Assembly (NCBI RefSeq): GCF_038784515.1
Contig: NZ_CP152376.1
Coordinates: 2,728,001-2,792,000, forward strand
Length of the DNA: 64,000 nt
Source: Rhodoferax sp. GW822-FHT02A01
GTDB taxonomy: Bacteria; Pseudomonadota; Gammaproteobacteria; Burkholderiales; Burkholderiaceae_C
Direction of reading: 5' to 3'
The position numbers and the translations under genes are program-made. The notes below the pieces were generated by a model. It was not told the DNA's origin. It did not search any database and was given only the letters and a program-made list of their open reading frames with translations. Shown here in pieces: positions 45,053 through 53,257 of the stretch (positions within the stretch are counted from its first letter, which is position 1; each line of letters begins with the position of its first letter).

Positions 45053-46048
45053 ATGTCGAAGCGACCCATATTGATCGTCGATGATGAACCCGCGAATCTC
45101 GCCCTGATGGGTGAGATCCTCTCCGGCGAATACGACCTGGTGTTTGCCGCCACTGGAGCCGATGCGCTGCTGGCCGCCAGGAAGCATCAACCGGCGATGG
45201 TATTGCTGGACATCCAGTTGCCCGACATCGATGGCTATGAAGTGTGTCGCCAGCTCATGGCCGACCCACTGACCAACGAGACGATCGTCCTCTTTGTCAC
45301 CAGCATGTCAGACCGCAAGATGGAAGAAAAAGGGTTTGCGCTGGGTGCGGTGGACTACATCGTCAAACCCATCAGCCCGCCCATCGTGGCGGCGCGGGTA
45401 CGTGCGCATCTCTCCATGGTGCGTGTCGAACGGCTGGAGCAGAGCTACCGCGAGGCCATTTCCATGCTGGGCGAGGCCGCGCACTTCAATGACGAAGATA
45501 CCGGCGTGCACATCTGGCGCATGGCCGCCTATAGCGAAGCGCTGGCCCGCGCCGCCGGAAAATCCGAAGACTACTGCCGCGATATCGAGCGCGCTGCGGC
45601 CATGCACGATACCGGCAAGATTGGCATACCCAAGGAAATCCTGCAAAAGCCCGGTCCACTGAACGCGGCAGAGTGGACGGTGATGCGCACGCACTGCCAA
45701 TTGGGACGCGACATCCTGGCCAAAGGCACCTCGGACACGTTCAAGATGGCCGCCTCGATCGCCATGTACCACCACGAAAAATGGGATGGCTCGGGGTACC
45801 CGGAAGGCCTTGCTGGCGAGGCCATTCCCATCGAGGCGCGCATGGTTGCCATTGCCGACGTTTTTGATGCGCTGACCATGCGCAGGCCCTACAAGGAGGC
45901 CTGGTCGGCGGAGCGCGCCCTGCAGATACTGCGCGAAGGCGCTGGCCAGCACTTCGATCCCCGCCTGATCGACGTGTTCTTCTCCATCATCCCCACCATT
46001 GAAGCCATACGCGCCCGCTGGGAGACGCCGGAGGGCGCGAGCAAGTAG
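45053..46048 (+). CDS. Response regulator with HD-GYP c-di-GMP phosphodiesterase domain
   Basis: This 331-residue two-domain protein has an N-terminal receiver with phospho-acceptor aspartate in MVLLDIQLPDIDGYEV (about residue 54) and conserved lysine in YIVKPI. The C-terminal HD-GYP domain has AAAMHDTGKIGIPKEILQKPG, MRTHCQLG and MYHHEKWDGSGYPEGL with an intact GYP. The domain hydrolyses cyclic di-GMP when activated by phosphorylation. It follows the hybrid kinase gene by four bases, so that kinase is the likely phosphate donor. Confidence 0.93.
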   Translation: MSKRPILIVDDEPANLALMGEILSGEYDLVFAATGADALLAARKHQPAMVLLDIQLPDIDGYEVCRQLMADPLTNETIVLFVTSMSDRKMEEKGFALGAVDYIVKPISPPIVAARVRAHLSMVRVERLEQSYREAISMLGEAAHFNDEDTGVHIWRMAAYSEALARAAGKSEDYCRDIERAAAMHDTGKIGIPKEILQKPGPLNAAEWTVMRTHCQLGRDILAKGTSDTFKMAASIAMYHHEKWDGSGYPEGLAGEAIPIEARMVAIADVFDALTMRRPYKEAWSAERALQILREGAGQHFDPRLIDVFFSIIPTIEAIRARWETPEGASK

Positions 46049-46069
46049 CGATAGAAGTTCAGGCGCCAA

Positions 46070-46513
46070 TCATTGCGGCGGCAGCAGCTCGGCCACCAGG
46101 GTGATGGATGGAACGCCCGTCAGTGCCTTGGAGAGCGGGCAATTGTGTTTGGCCAGATCGGCCAATTCCTGAAAGCGTGCGTCCTCCATGCCGATTACGC
46201 TCGCCTTCATATGTAAGGCAATCTGGTCGATGGCAAAACCTTCGCCTGCGGCCACTAGCCGGACGCGGGCCCGGGTATCCACCATCTGCGTGGCGAAACC
46301 GGCCTTCTCGCAGGCAAACGAAAACGCCATGGTGAAACATGCCGCGTGTGCTGCGGCCAATATCTCTTCCGGATTGGTGCCCTTGCGTTCTTCTCCGAAG
46401 CGACTGGCAAAGCCATAAGGGTAGTTGGCCAGCGCGCCGGTTTCAGTGCTGATTTCTCCCTTGCCTTCTTTGCCGGAACCTAGCCAATGGACGCTGGCGG
46501 ATTTTTCGGTCAT
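46070..46513 (-). CDS. OsmC/Ohr-like hydroperoxide stress protein
   Basis: This 147-residue OsmC-family protein carries both active-site cysteines: AHAACFTMAFSFACEKAG (about residue 57) and KHNCPLSKALTGV (about 123). Upstream GSGKEGKGEISTETGALANYPYGFASRF is the usual N-terminal strand region. The ATG at 46513 has AAGGA upstream; longer frames upstream are not supported. It is divergent from the dehydrogenase operon and shares a 106-base gap with it. It is not close in sequence to the other OsmC gene at 20325. Confidence 0.87.
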   Translation of the reverse strand: MTEKSASVHWLGSGKEGKGEISTETGALANYPYGFASRFGEERKGTNPEEILAAAHAACFTMAFSFACEKAGFATQMVDTRARVRLVAAGEGFAIDQIALHMKASVIGMEDARFQELADLAKHNCPLSKALTGVPSITLVAELLPPQ

Positions 46514-46619
46514 GTCGATTCCTTCGTGGTTGAGTGGCATCCAGCCTATCGGTTGGGTTGAGCGATTTCGGTGCGCCAACGCACGGAGCCGTGCCAGTGC
46601 CGGGCAGTAACCTGAGCCC

Positions 46620-47354
46620 ATGAACACCCCACCCAACCAGGCGCTCAGTCGCCGCATTTTTCTGCGCAAGTCCGTGGTCATACTGCCCACGGCTACATTG
46701 GTGCTGACTAGCGCTGCACAGGAAAAGGGGAGTGCCGCTGCCACGGACAAGACAGGCGCCACGTCGTCCACGGCAACCTACCAACCGGCCTACTTCCATC
46801 CGACTGAATGGGTATTCCTTCAGGCTGCCGTGGCACGTCTGATTCCCGCCGACGACAGTGGCCCGGGTGCACTGGAAGCGGGTGTTCCGGAATTCATTGA
46901 TCGCCAGATGGACGCCATCTTTGGCAACGCTGCGCTCTGGTACATGCAGGGGCCGTATGTAGAGTCCCCGCCGGAGTTCGGCTACCAGGACCGGTTGCCA
47001 CCACGCGATGTGTACCGTGCAGGCATTGCAGCAACCGACCGCTATTGCGAAACCCAGCTGGGCAGCAAGACCTTCGCGCTGCTGCAGCCGGCTGCGCAGG
47101 ACAAGCTGCTGCAGGGGTTGGAGTCCGGTGCCATCGCACTGGAAGGGGTCAACGCACGGGCCTTCTTTGGCTTTCTGCTGCAGAACACACGGGAAGGCTA
47201 TCTGAGCGACCCCATGCACGGCGGCAACAAGAATGCAGCGGCTTGGAAGATGATCGGTTTTCCGGGGGCACGTGCCGACTATGCCGATTGGGTAGGGCGG
47301 CCCGGCGAACGCTATCCGCTACCGCCCGTCAGCATCAATGGTCCGCAGGGGTGA
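46620..47354 (+). CDS. Gluconate 2-dehydrogenase subunit 3 family protein (gamma subunit, Tat signal)
   Basis: The 244-residue protein starts with a twin-arginine signal: SRRIFLRKSVVILPTATLVLTS. The mature region contains FHPTEWVFLQAAVARLIPADDSGPGALEAGVPEFIDRQM, typical of the small subunit of FAD-dependent gluconate, sorbitol, fructose or glucose dehydrogenases. In that family this subunit carries the large flavoprotein across the membrane by the Tat route, because the large subunit has no signal. The following gene starts five bases after the stop. Confidence 0.88.
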   Translation: MNTPPNQALSRRIFLRKSVVILPTATLVLTSAAQEKGSAAATDKTGATSSTATYQPAYFHPTEWVFLQAAVARLIPADDSGPGALEAGVPEFIDRQMDAIFGNAALWYMQGPYVESPPEFGYQDRLPPRDVYRAGIAATDRYCETQLGSKTFALLQPAAQDKLLQGLESGAIALEGVNARAFFGFLLQNTREGYLSDPMHGGNKNAAAWKMIGFPGARADYADWVGRPGERYPLPPVSINGPQG

Positions 47355-47359
47355 ATGCC

Positions 47360-49132
47360 ATGGCTAGCAAAAAGATGCCCAAGGTCGATGCCGTTCTGGT
47401 GGGGTTTGGCTGGACCGGCGCCATCATGGGCATGGAGCTCACCCAGGCGGGCCTGCATGTGCTGGCGTTGGAGCGCGGCGAAATGCGCGACACCAACCCG
47501 GACTTCGCCTATCCGCGCATCACCGACGAGTTGACCTATGGCATACGCGGCAAACTGTTCCAGAACCTGGCCAAAGAGACGGTGACGGTGCGCCACGGCC
47601 TTGGAGACACCGCAGTACCGTACCGGCAACTAGGCTCGTTCCTGCCTGGTGAAGGTGTGGGCGGCGCCGGTGTGCACTGGAACGGTCACCACTGGCGGCC
47701 CTTGCCAGACGACTTGCGCATACGCAGTCGCTATGCCGAACGCTATGGCAAGAACTTCATACCCAAGGACTTGCAGATTCAGGACTGGGGTGTGAGCTAT
47801 GAAGAGCTGGAGCCGTACTTCGACCAGTTCGAAAAAGTCTGCGGAACGTCGGGCAAGGCCGGCAATCTGGGGGGCGTCATCCAGGCGGGCGGCAATCCCT
47901 TCGAAGGGACCAGAAGCAACGAGTATCCCCTGCCACCACTGGCCTCGCTCAACAGCGCCTTGCTCTTTGACAGGGCCACGCGTGAGCTGGGCTACCACCC
48001 GTTTGCACAAGCGGCGGCCAACGCGTCACGTCCCTATACCAACCCACACGGAGCCCAATTGGGTCCGTGCAATTTCTGCGGCTTCTGTGAGCGCTATGGT
48101 TGCTACAACTATGCCAAGGCCTCGCCGCAAACCACGCTGTTGCCCACGCTGCTGCACCGCTCCAACTTCGAGTTGCGCACCCGTGCGCATGTGCTGCGCG
48201 TGAACATGGCAGCCGATGGCAAGCACGCCACCGGCGTGACCTACATCGATGCGCAAGGCGCAGAAGTCGAGCAGCCGGCCGACCTGGTGGTGCTGTGTGC
48301 CTACCAGTTCCACAACGTGCGGCTGATGCTGCTCTCTGGCATTGGCAAGCCCTACGACCCGGCCAGCGGCAGCGGTGTGGTCGGGCGCAACTACGCCTAC
48401 CAGCTGGGCGGTGGCGTCAATCTGTTCTTCAACAAGGACCTGCCCATGAATCCTTTCGTGGGCGCGGGCGCCAGCGGCAGCGTGATTGACGACTTTGACG
48501 GTGACAACTTCGACCATGGCCCGCTGGGCTTTGTGGGAGGCGCATCCATCAACTGCATCAACACCGGAGGGCGGCCGCTGCAGCAGATGAGCGTTCCCGC
48601 CGGCACGCCGGCTTGGGGCACAGGCTGGAAGCGCGCCATCAAGGACAACTACCTCTACACCACCAGCGTGGGCAGTCAGGGCTCGGTCATGGCCTACCGC
48701 GACAACTACCTGGACCTGGACCCCACCTACAAGGACGTATACGGGCAGCCGCTGCTGCGTATGACCTTTGACTGGAAGCCCAATGACATTGCCATGAGCC
48801 AGTTCGTCGTGGGCAAGATCGAGGGAATTGCAAAGGCCATGGGACCGCGTGAAGTCACGGTCAGCGTCAAGAAGCCGGGCGACCACTACGACTTGCGTGC
48901 CTACCAGTCCACCCACAACACGGGCGGCGCGCCCATGGGTACGGACCCGGCCACCAGCGCCGTGAACCGCTACCTGCAGAGCTGGGACGTGCCCAATGTG
49001 TTTGTGATGGGTGCCAGTGCCTTTCCGCAGAACTTCGGCTACAACCCCACCGGCATGGTGGCGGCACTGGCCTATTGGTCGGCAGCGATGATCAAGGACC
49101 GTTACCTCAAGAATCCCGGAGCGCTGGCATGA
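47360..49132 (+). CDS. GMC-family FAD-dependent sugar/polyol dehydrogenase, alpha subunit
   Basis: This 590-residue flavoprotein has an FAD Rossmann motif DAVLVGFGWTGAIMGMEL (residues 8-25). A cysteine cluster, CNFCGFCERYGCYNYAKASP (about residues 237-256), matches the region where related bacterial glucose and gluconate dehydrogenases bind an iron-sulphur cluster. The C-terminal active-site region includes STHNTGGAPMGTDPATSAVN (catalytic His/Asn). No signal peptide is present, as expected for a Tat hitchhiker carried by the subunit upstream. ATG 47360 is chosen; GTG 47351 is also possible. Electrons would pass to the cytochrome encoded next. Substrate is not determinable; gluconate, glucose, sorbitol and fructose are candidates. 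Confidence 0.9.
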   Translation: MASKKMPKVDAVLVGFGWTGAIMGMELTQAGLHVLALERGEMRDTNPDFAYPRITDELTYGIRGKLFQNLAKETVTVRHGLGDTAVPYRQLGSFLPGEGVGGAGVHWNGHHWRPLPDDLRIRSRYAERYGKNFIPKDLQIQDWGVSYEELEPYFDQFEKVCGTSGKAGNLGGVIQAGGNPFEGTRSNEYPLPPLASLNSALLFDRATRELGYHPFAQAAANASRPYTNPHGAQLGPCNFCGFCERYGCYNYAKASPQTTLLPTLLHRSNFELRTRAHVLRVNMAADGKHATGVTYIDAQGAEVEQPADLVVLCAYQFHNVRLMLLSGIGKPYDPASGSGVVGRNYAYQLGGGVNLFFNKDLPMNPFVGAGASGSVIDDFDGDNFDHGPLGFVGGASINCINTGGRPLQQMSVPAGTPAWGTGWKRAIKDNYLYTTSVGSQGSVMAYRDNYLDLDPTYKDVYGQPLLRMTFDWKPNDIAMSQFVVGKIEGIAKAMGPREVTVSVKKPGDHYDLRAYQSTHNTGGAPMGTDPATSAVNRYLQSWDVPNVFVMGASAFPQNFGYNPTGMVAALAYWSAAMIKDRYLKNPGALA

Positions 49133-50445
49133 ACCGGCTCCTGCGCTGCTGCCTTGCCCTGCTCCTGATTGGGGCAACATCTGCCTTCGCAGCCACCGCT
49201 CCATCGGATACCGACGTGCAGCGTGGCGAGTATCTGGCACGCGCGGCTGACTGCATCAGTTGCCATACCCGCGCAGGCGGCTTGCCGTTTGCGGGCGGGC
49301 TGGCGATGGCCACGCCCTTCGGCACCATCGTCTCCACCAACATCACACCGGACCGCACCAGCGGCATCGGCAACTACAGTGCCGAAGAGTTTTCCAGAGC
49401 GCTGCGCCAGGGGCGTGCCAAGGATGGCCACTACCTCTACCCCGCCATGCCCTATGTGCAGTTCACCCGGATGACGGATGCCGACGTGCTCGATCTCTAT
49501 GCCTACTTCATGAAAGCTGTGAAGCCCGAGCAGCAGGACAATGTGGTCACCCGGCTGGCCTGGCCCTTTAGCATGCGCGGCCTGATGGCACTGTGGAATA
49601 TGGTCAATCTGCAGGACAGGCGGTTTGCGCCCGTGCTGTCGGCCAGTGCCGAATGGAACCGGGGGGCCTATCTGGTGCAAGGGCTGTCGCACTGCAGTGC
49701 CTGTCATACCCCGCGCAACTTCATCGGTGCCGAAAAGGCGTCCAGTGAAAAGGACGGCGCGCACTTTCTTGCGGGGGCATCGATTGACGGCTGGTATGCG
49801 CTGCCGCTGCGCGAGCTGGATGAGACCACCCAGGCCGGACTTGCTTCCTGGTCGCAGGCCGCGCTGGTGCAGTACCTGCACACCGGTCGCAATGCGCAGA
49901 CCGCGGCCTTCGGGGCGATGGCAGGCGTCGTCTCACAGAGCACGCAATACCTCACACTGCCGGACGCCAATGCCATCGCCGTGTACCTCAAGTCATTGGG
50001 TGCGAGCGAAGCTGGCGGCAGCAAGCCCGTCGCACCCGATCCGCAGGACCCCACCACGCTGGCCTTGCGTCAAGGGGACATGACCAAGTTGGCGAGTCGA
50101 CGGGGTGCCTTGATTTACCTCAATAACTGCAGTGCCTGCCACCGCTCGGACGGGCAGGGCGCGGGGCGCACCTTCCCGACGCTGTCGCACAGCAGCGCCG
50201 TTGCTGCGGGCGACACCACGTCGCTGGTGCGCATCGTGCTGCAGGGTTCTGCCATGCCTTACACCGTGACGGCACCGTCCGAACTGGGCATGCCGCCCTT
50301 TGGCTGGCGCCTGAGCAACACGGATATTGCCGACGTCCTGAGCTTTGTACGCAGCAGCTGGGGCAACAACGCGGACGCAGTCACCGCGCAATCGGTCGCG
50401 CAGGTCAGAAGTGCCAGCAAAGTGATCCAAGCAACGGACAGGTAA
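49129..50445 (+). CDS. Triheme cytochrome c subunit of the dehydrogenase
   Basis: This 438-residue exported cytochrome has a signal peptide (LLRCCLALLLIGATSAFA) and three c-type haem motifs: CISCH (about residue 42), CSACH (about 189) and CSACH (about 334). Methionine ligands are likely in the FPTLSHSSAVA and GSAMPYTV regions. It matches the beta subunit of membrane-bound gluconate/sorbitol/glucose dehydrogenases, which passes electrons from the flavoprotein to ubiquinone. The start overlaps the GMC gene by four bases. A C-terminal membrane anchor is not obvious. Confidence 0.92.
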   Translation: MNRLLRCCLALLLIGATSAFAATAPSDTDVQRGEYLARAADCISCHTRAGGLPFAGGLAMATPFGTIVSTNITPDRTSGIGNYSAEEFSRALRQGRAKDGHYLYPAMPYVQFTRMTDADVLDLYAYFMKAVKPEQQDNVVTRLAWPFSMRGLMALWNMVNLQDRRFAPVLSASAEWNRGAYLVQGLSHCSACHTPRNFIGAEKASSEKDGAHFLAGASIDGWYALPLRELDETTQAGLASWSQAALVQYLHTGRNAQTAAFGAMAGVVSQSTQYLTLPDANAIAVYLKSLGASEAGGSKPVAPDPQDPTTLALRQGDMTKLASRRGALIYLNNCSACHRSDGQGAGRTFPTLSHSSAVAAGDTTSLVRIVLQGSAMPYTVTAPSELGMPPFGWRLSNTDIADVLSFVRSSWGNNADAVTAQSVAQVRSASKVIQATDR

Positions 50446-50668
50446 GTGCCATCCCCACATAGTGGCTTCAGATGTAGGCACCTGCATGCCTTGCAGCCTG
50501 TTTCAGCCCAACATTACGGCCGTTTCCTGATCCAGGACCTGACGGAAAAACCGCCGGTCTAGCCTCGAAAAAGGTCCACCCAGACAGGCGGCCGATAGGG
50601 GTAAACATTCACTGGCTATGCGGGTTAAGCAGGAGTAGTATTGCAAAAAAATAATTGGAGACTCGCAT

Positions 50669-52429
50669 ATGACCAAACTCAAGTTGGGTGCCAAGTTGGG
50701 TCTTGCATTTGCAGCGATGGCGCTGCTGACGATCGCGTTGGGAGTCTTCGCGATCACGCGACTTTCTCTGATCCAGTCTGCGTTGGTCGATCTCGGCGAC
50801 AACTCCTTGCCCAGTGTCATAGTCATCTACAACATCAAGGGAAAAGTCAGTGACGTGCGCCGACTGGAAACCCAGTTTCTGGTCGCTGACGCCAAGGAGC
50901 AGGAGGCACTCAAGGGACGTATAGAGAAGTCGATGACCGAGGCCAAGGCACTTCTCAAATCCTACGAACCACTGATCTCCACACCGGAAGACGGTGACTT
51001 GTTCAAGGACGACATGGCCAAGACACAGGCCTATATGGATACCACGGCGAAGCTGGTCCCCATGGCCATGCAAGGTGAGCAAGGTCTGAAGGATGCAATC
51101 GCATTGCTGTTCGCCGATTCCCGCAAGAACTTCTCTGCAGCCAGCGCCGCACTGGATGAACATGTCAAGTTCAACGTCAAGCTGGCCAACGATGCCGCTG
51201 CTGCGGGCATGGCCAACGCCAGCATTGCCCGTACCGCCACCGAGATTGCCATTGCCGTCGTGGTCCTGCTGGCGGTTGCGCTGGGGTGGGTCGTCACCCG
51301 GATGATTGTGGGGCCGGTCAGAAAGGCCAGCGACGCGGCAGCGGTGGTGGCCTCGGGCGACCTGTCGCAGGCGATTGATGCGAAGGGGCACGACGAAATC
51401 GCCGAGTTGCTCAAGAGCATTCAGACCATGCAGCACAGCCTGTCCAGAACCGTGGCCGCGGTGCGGCGGGGATCTGACGGAGTGGCCACAGCCAGTGCGG
51501 AAATCGCCCATGGCAACAACGACCTGAGTGCACGTACCGAGAATCAGGCCAGCGCACTGGAAGAGACGGCAGCCAGCATGGAGGAACTCAGCACCACGGT
51601 GAAGCAGAATTCCGACGCAGCCACGCAGGCCAACAAGCTGGCCCACACCGCGTCCAGTGTCGCGATCCAGGGTGGTGAAGTCGTGGGCCAGGTGGTGGAG
51701 ACCATGAAAGGCATCAATGATTCCAGCCGCAAGATCAGTGAAATCATTGGCGTCATCGACGGCATTGCCTTTCAGACCAATATCCTTGCATTGAATGCAG
51801 CGGTCGAAGCGGCCCGTGCCGGCGAGCAGGGGCGCGGCTTTGCGGTGGTGGCGTCCGAAGTGCGCTCCCTGGCCGGCCGCAGTGCCGATGCAGCCAAGGA
51901 GATCAAGTCGCTGATCAATACCAGCGTGGAACGCGTGGAGCAGGGCAGCGTGCTGGTGGACAAGGCCGGCACCACCATGACCGAGGTCGTGTCCAGCATA
52001 CGCCGCGTGACCGACATCATGGGCGAAATCAGCTCAGCCAGCGTGGAGCAGGCCGCCGGGGTGGCCCAGATCGGTGACGCGGTGAATCAGATGGATCAGG
52101 TGACACAGCAAAACGCCGCTCTGGTGGAACAGATGGCTGCGGCTGCCAGCAGCCTGCGGACCCAGGCGCATGACCTGGTGGAGACGGTTGCCGTATTCAA
52201 GCTGGACCCCCAATACACCGTGGCTGCAGCAAGTACTCCCATCGCTGCACCCTCTGCAAGCCCCTTGCCCATGGGGGTGCGCAAGGCGGTTGCCGCCCCC
52301 GCCACTGCAAAACCCAAGATACAGGCGCCTGCTGCCAAGGCCAAGCCCCAGCCCGTTTTGATTGCGAAGCCGGCTCCCGTAGCGCGGGCGGTTGCAGCAG
52401 GAGCGGATGAGGAATGGGAAACCTTCTAA
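50669..52429 (+). CDS. Methyl-accepting chemotaxis protein with CheR-docking tail
   Basis: The 586-residue chemoreceptor has transmembrane helix 1 (about 9-29), a four-helix-bundle-like periplasmic domain (about 32-190), helix 2 (about 192-210), HAMP (GPVRKASDAAAVVASGDLSQAID), and the signalling hairpin with IIGVIDGIAFQTNILALNAAVEAARAGEQGRGFAVVASEVR. A 60-residue Ala/Pro/Lys-rich linker ends in EEWETF, matching the xWETF pentapeptide that tethers the CheR methyltransferase and CheB. Methylation-type Glu/Gln sites flank the hairpin. The last 16 bases overlap the next gene, a binding protein. Confidence 0.95.
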   Translation: MTKLKLGAKLGLAFAAMALLTIALGVFAITRLSLIQSALVDLGDNSLPSVIVIYNIKGKVSDVRRLETQFLVADAKEQEALKGRIEKSMTEAKALLKSYEPLISTPEDGDLFKDDMAKTQAYMDTTAKLVPMAMQGEQGLKDAIALLFADSRKNFSAASAALDEHVKFNVKLANDAAAAGMANASIARTATEIAIAVVVLLAVALGWVVTRMIVGPVRKASDAAAVVASGDLSQAIDAKGHDEIAELLKSIQTMQHSLSRTVAAVRRGSDGVATASAEIAHGNNDLSARTENQASALEETAASMEELSTTVKQNSDAATQANKLAHTASSVAIQGGEVVGQVVETMKGINDSSRKISEIIGVIDGIAFQTNILALNAAVEAARAGEQGRGFAVVASEVRSLAGRSADAAKEIKSLINTSVERVEQGSVLVDKAGTTMTEVVSSIRRVTDIMGEISSASVEQAAGVAQIGDAVNQMDQVTQQNAALVEQMAAAASSLRTQAHDLVETVAVFKLDPQYTVAAASTPIAAPSASPLPMGVRKAVAAPATAKPKIQAPAAKAKPQPVLIAKPAPVARAVAAGADEEWETF

Positions 52430-53229
52430 ATTGTCGCGGCACAAGATACAGCCTGCGCGTATTCCTGGGCACCCTCGCGTGTGCGTGGATGGGGCTGGCG
52501 CATGCGGAGTGCTCACGCCTGGTGCTGACGGCTGATCCGGCCTATCCGCCCTTGCACTGGTATGACGGCAAGACACTGCAGGGCGCCAGCATCGCCATTG
52601 CCAGGCGCGTACTGGATGACCTGAAAATACCTTATGAGGTCCGCTACGTGGGGCCGTTTCCTCGCGTGATGCTGCTGGCCCAGCGCGGCGAGGTGGACAT
52701 GGTGGTGACGCTCAAGAAGTCACCGGAGCGAGAACAGTTTCTGTTGTTCCCCAATACGCCGGCGTTCGCCAACCCGGTGGCGGTATTTGTAGCCCGCAAG
52801 CATGCGTTCGTGTTCCATGATCGCAGCGATCTGGTGGGTCTTCGTGGCGGCATCACCAGTGGAAACCTCTTCGGCAACGGCCTGGACGAATACCTGCGGG
52901 AACACCTGACGTTTGAAGAGGCCAATTCGCCGGAGAACAATTTCGACAAGCTCAAGCTGGGCCGGATCGACTACTTCATCACCGGGTACTACGCCGGCAT
53001 GGCGTTCCTGCTCAAGAGGGGCGACGAGGACAAGATCGTGGCCCTGAAGCCGTACGCGGCGGAGACCCTGAACTTCATTGCATTGACGCGCAATGGGCGT
53101 TGTGCCGACAAGCTCGCCGCCATAGACGAGCGGCTGGCAGCACTGCGCAAGAGTGGCGCAATAGATGGTTTGATACGGCAAAGCATCCATGCGTGGAAAC
53201 AGCGCCCAGTCTTGTCCGAAGACCCGTGA
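52414..53229 (+). CDS. Family 3 periplasmic solute-binding protein, coupled to the chemoreceptor gene
   Basis: The 271-residue exported protein has a long signal peptide (about residues 1-32, ending LAHAECSR) and a family 3-like fold: LVLTADPAYPPLHWYDGKTLQGASIAIARRVLDDLKIPYEVRYVGPFPRVMLLAQRGEVDMVV. A late two-lobe segment covers DRSDLVGLRGGITSG. No ABC permease or ATPase gene is nearby. The start lies inside the chemoreceptor gene, so the two are translationally coupled, and it is followed 28 bases later by a GGDEF/EAL protein. It may present a ligand to the receptor; this is inference. Confidence 0.82.
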   Translation: MGNLLNCRGTRYSLRVFLGTLACAWMGLAHAECSRLVLTADPAYPPLHWYDGKTLQGASIAIARRVLDDLKIPYEVRYVGPFPRVMLLAQRGEVDMVVTLKKSPEREQFLLFPNTPAFANPVAVFVARKHAFVFHDRSDLVGLRGGITSGNLFGNGLDEYLREHLTFEEANSPENNFDKLKLGRIDYFITGYYAGMAFLLKRGDEDKIVALKPYAAETLNFIALTRNGRCADKLAAIDERLAALRKSGAIDGLIRQSIHAWKQRPVLSEDP

Positions 53230-53257
53230 TGCAACGACCCAGCAGACTGGCTTGTTC

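Noticed and set aside
50591..50598. GCCGATAG upstream of the chemoreceptor gene as a flagellar sigma-28 promoter
   Set aside because: Seven of eight bases match the -10 element, but no acceptable -35 (TAAA-like) is at the right distance, so it is not listed as a feature.
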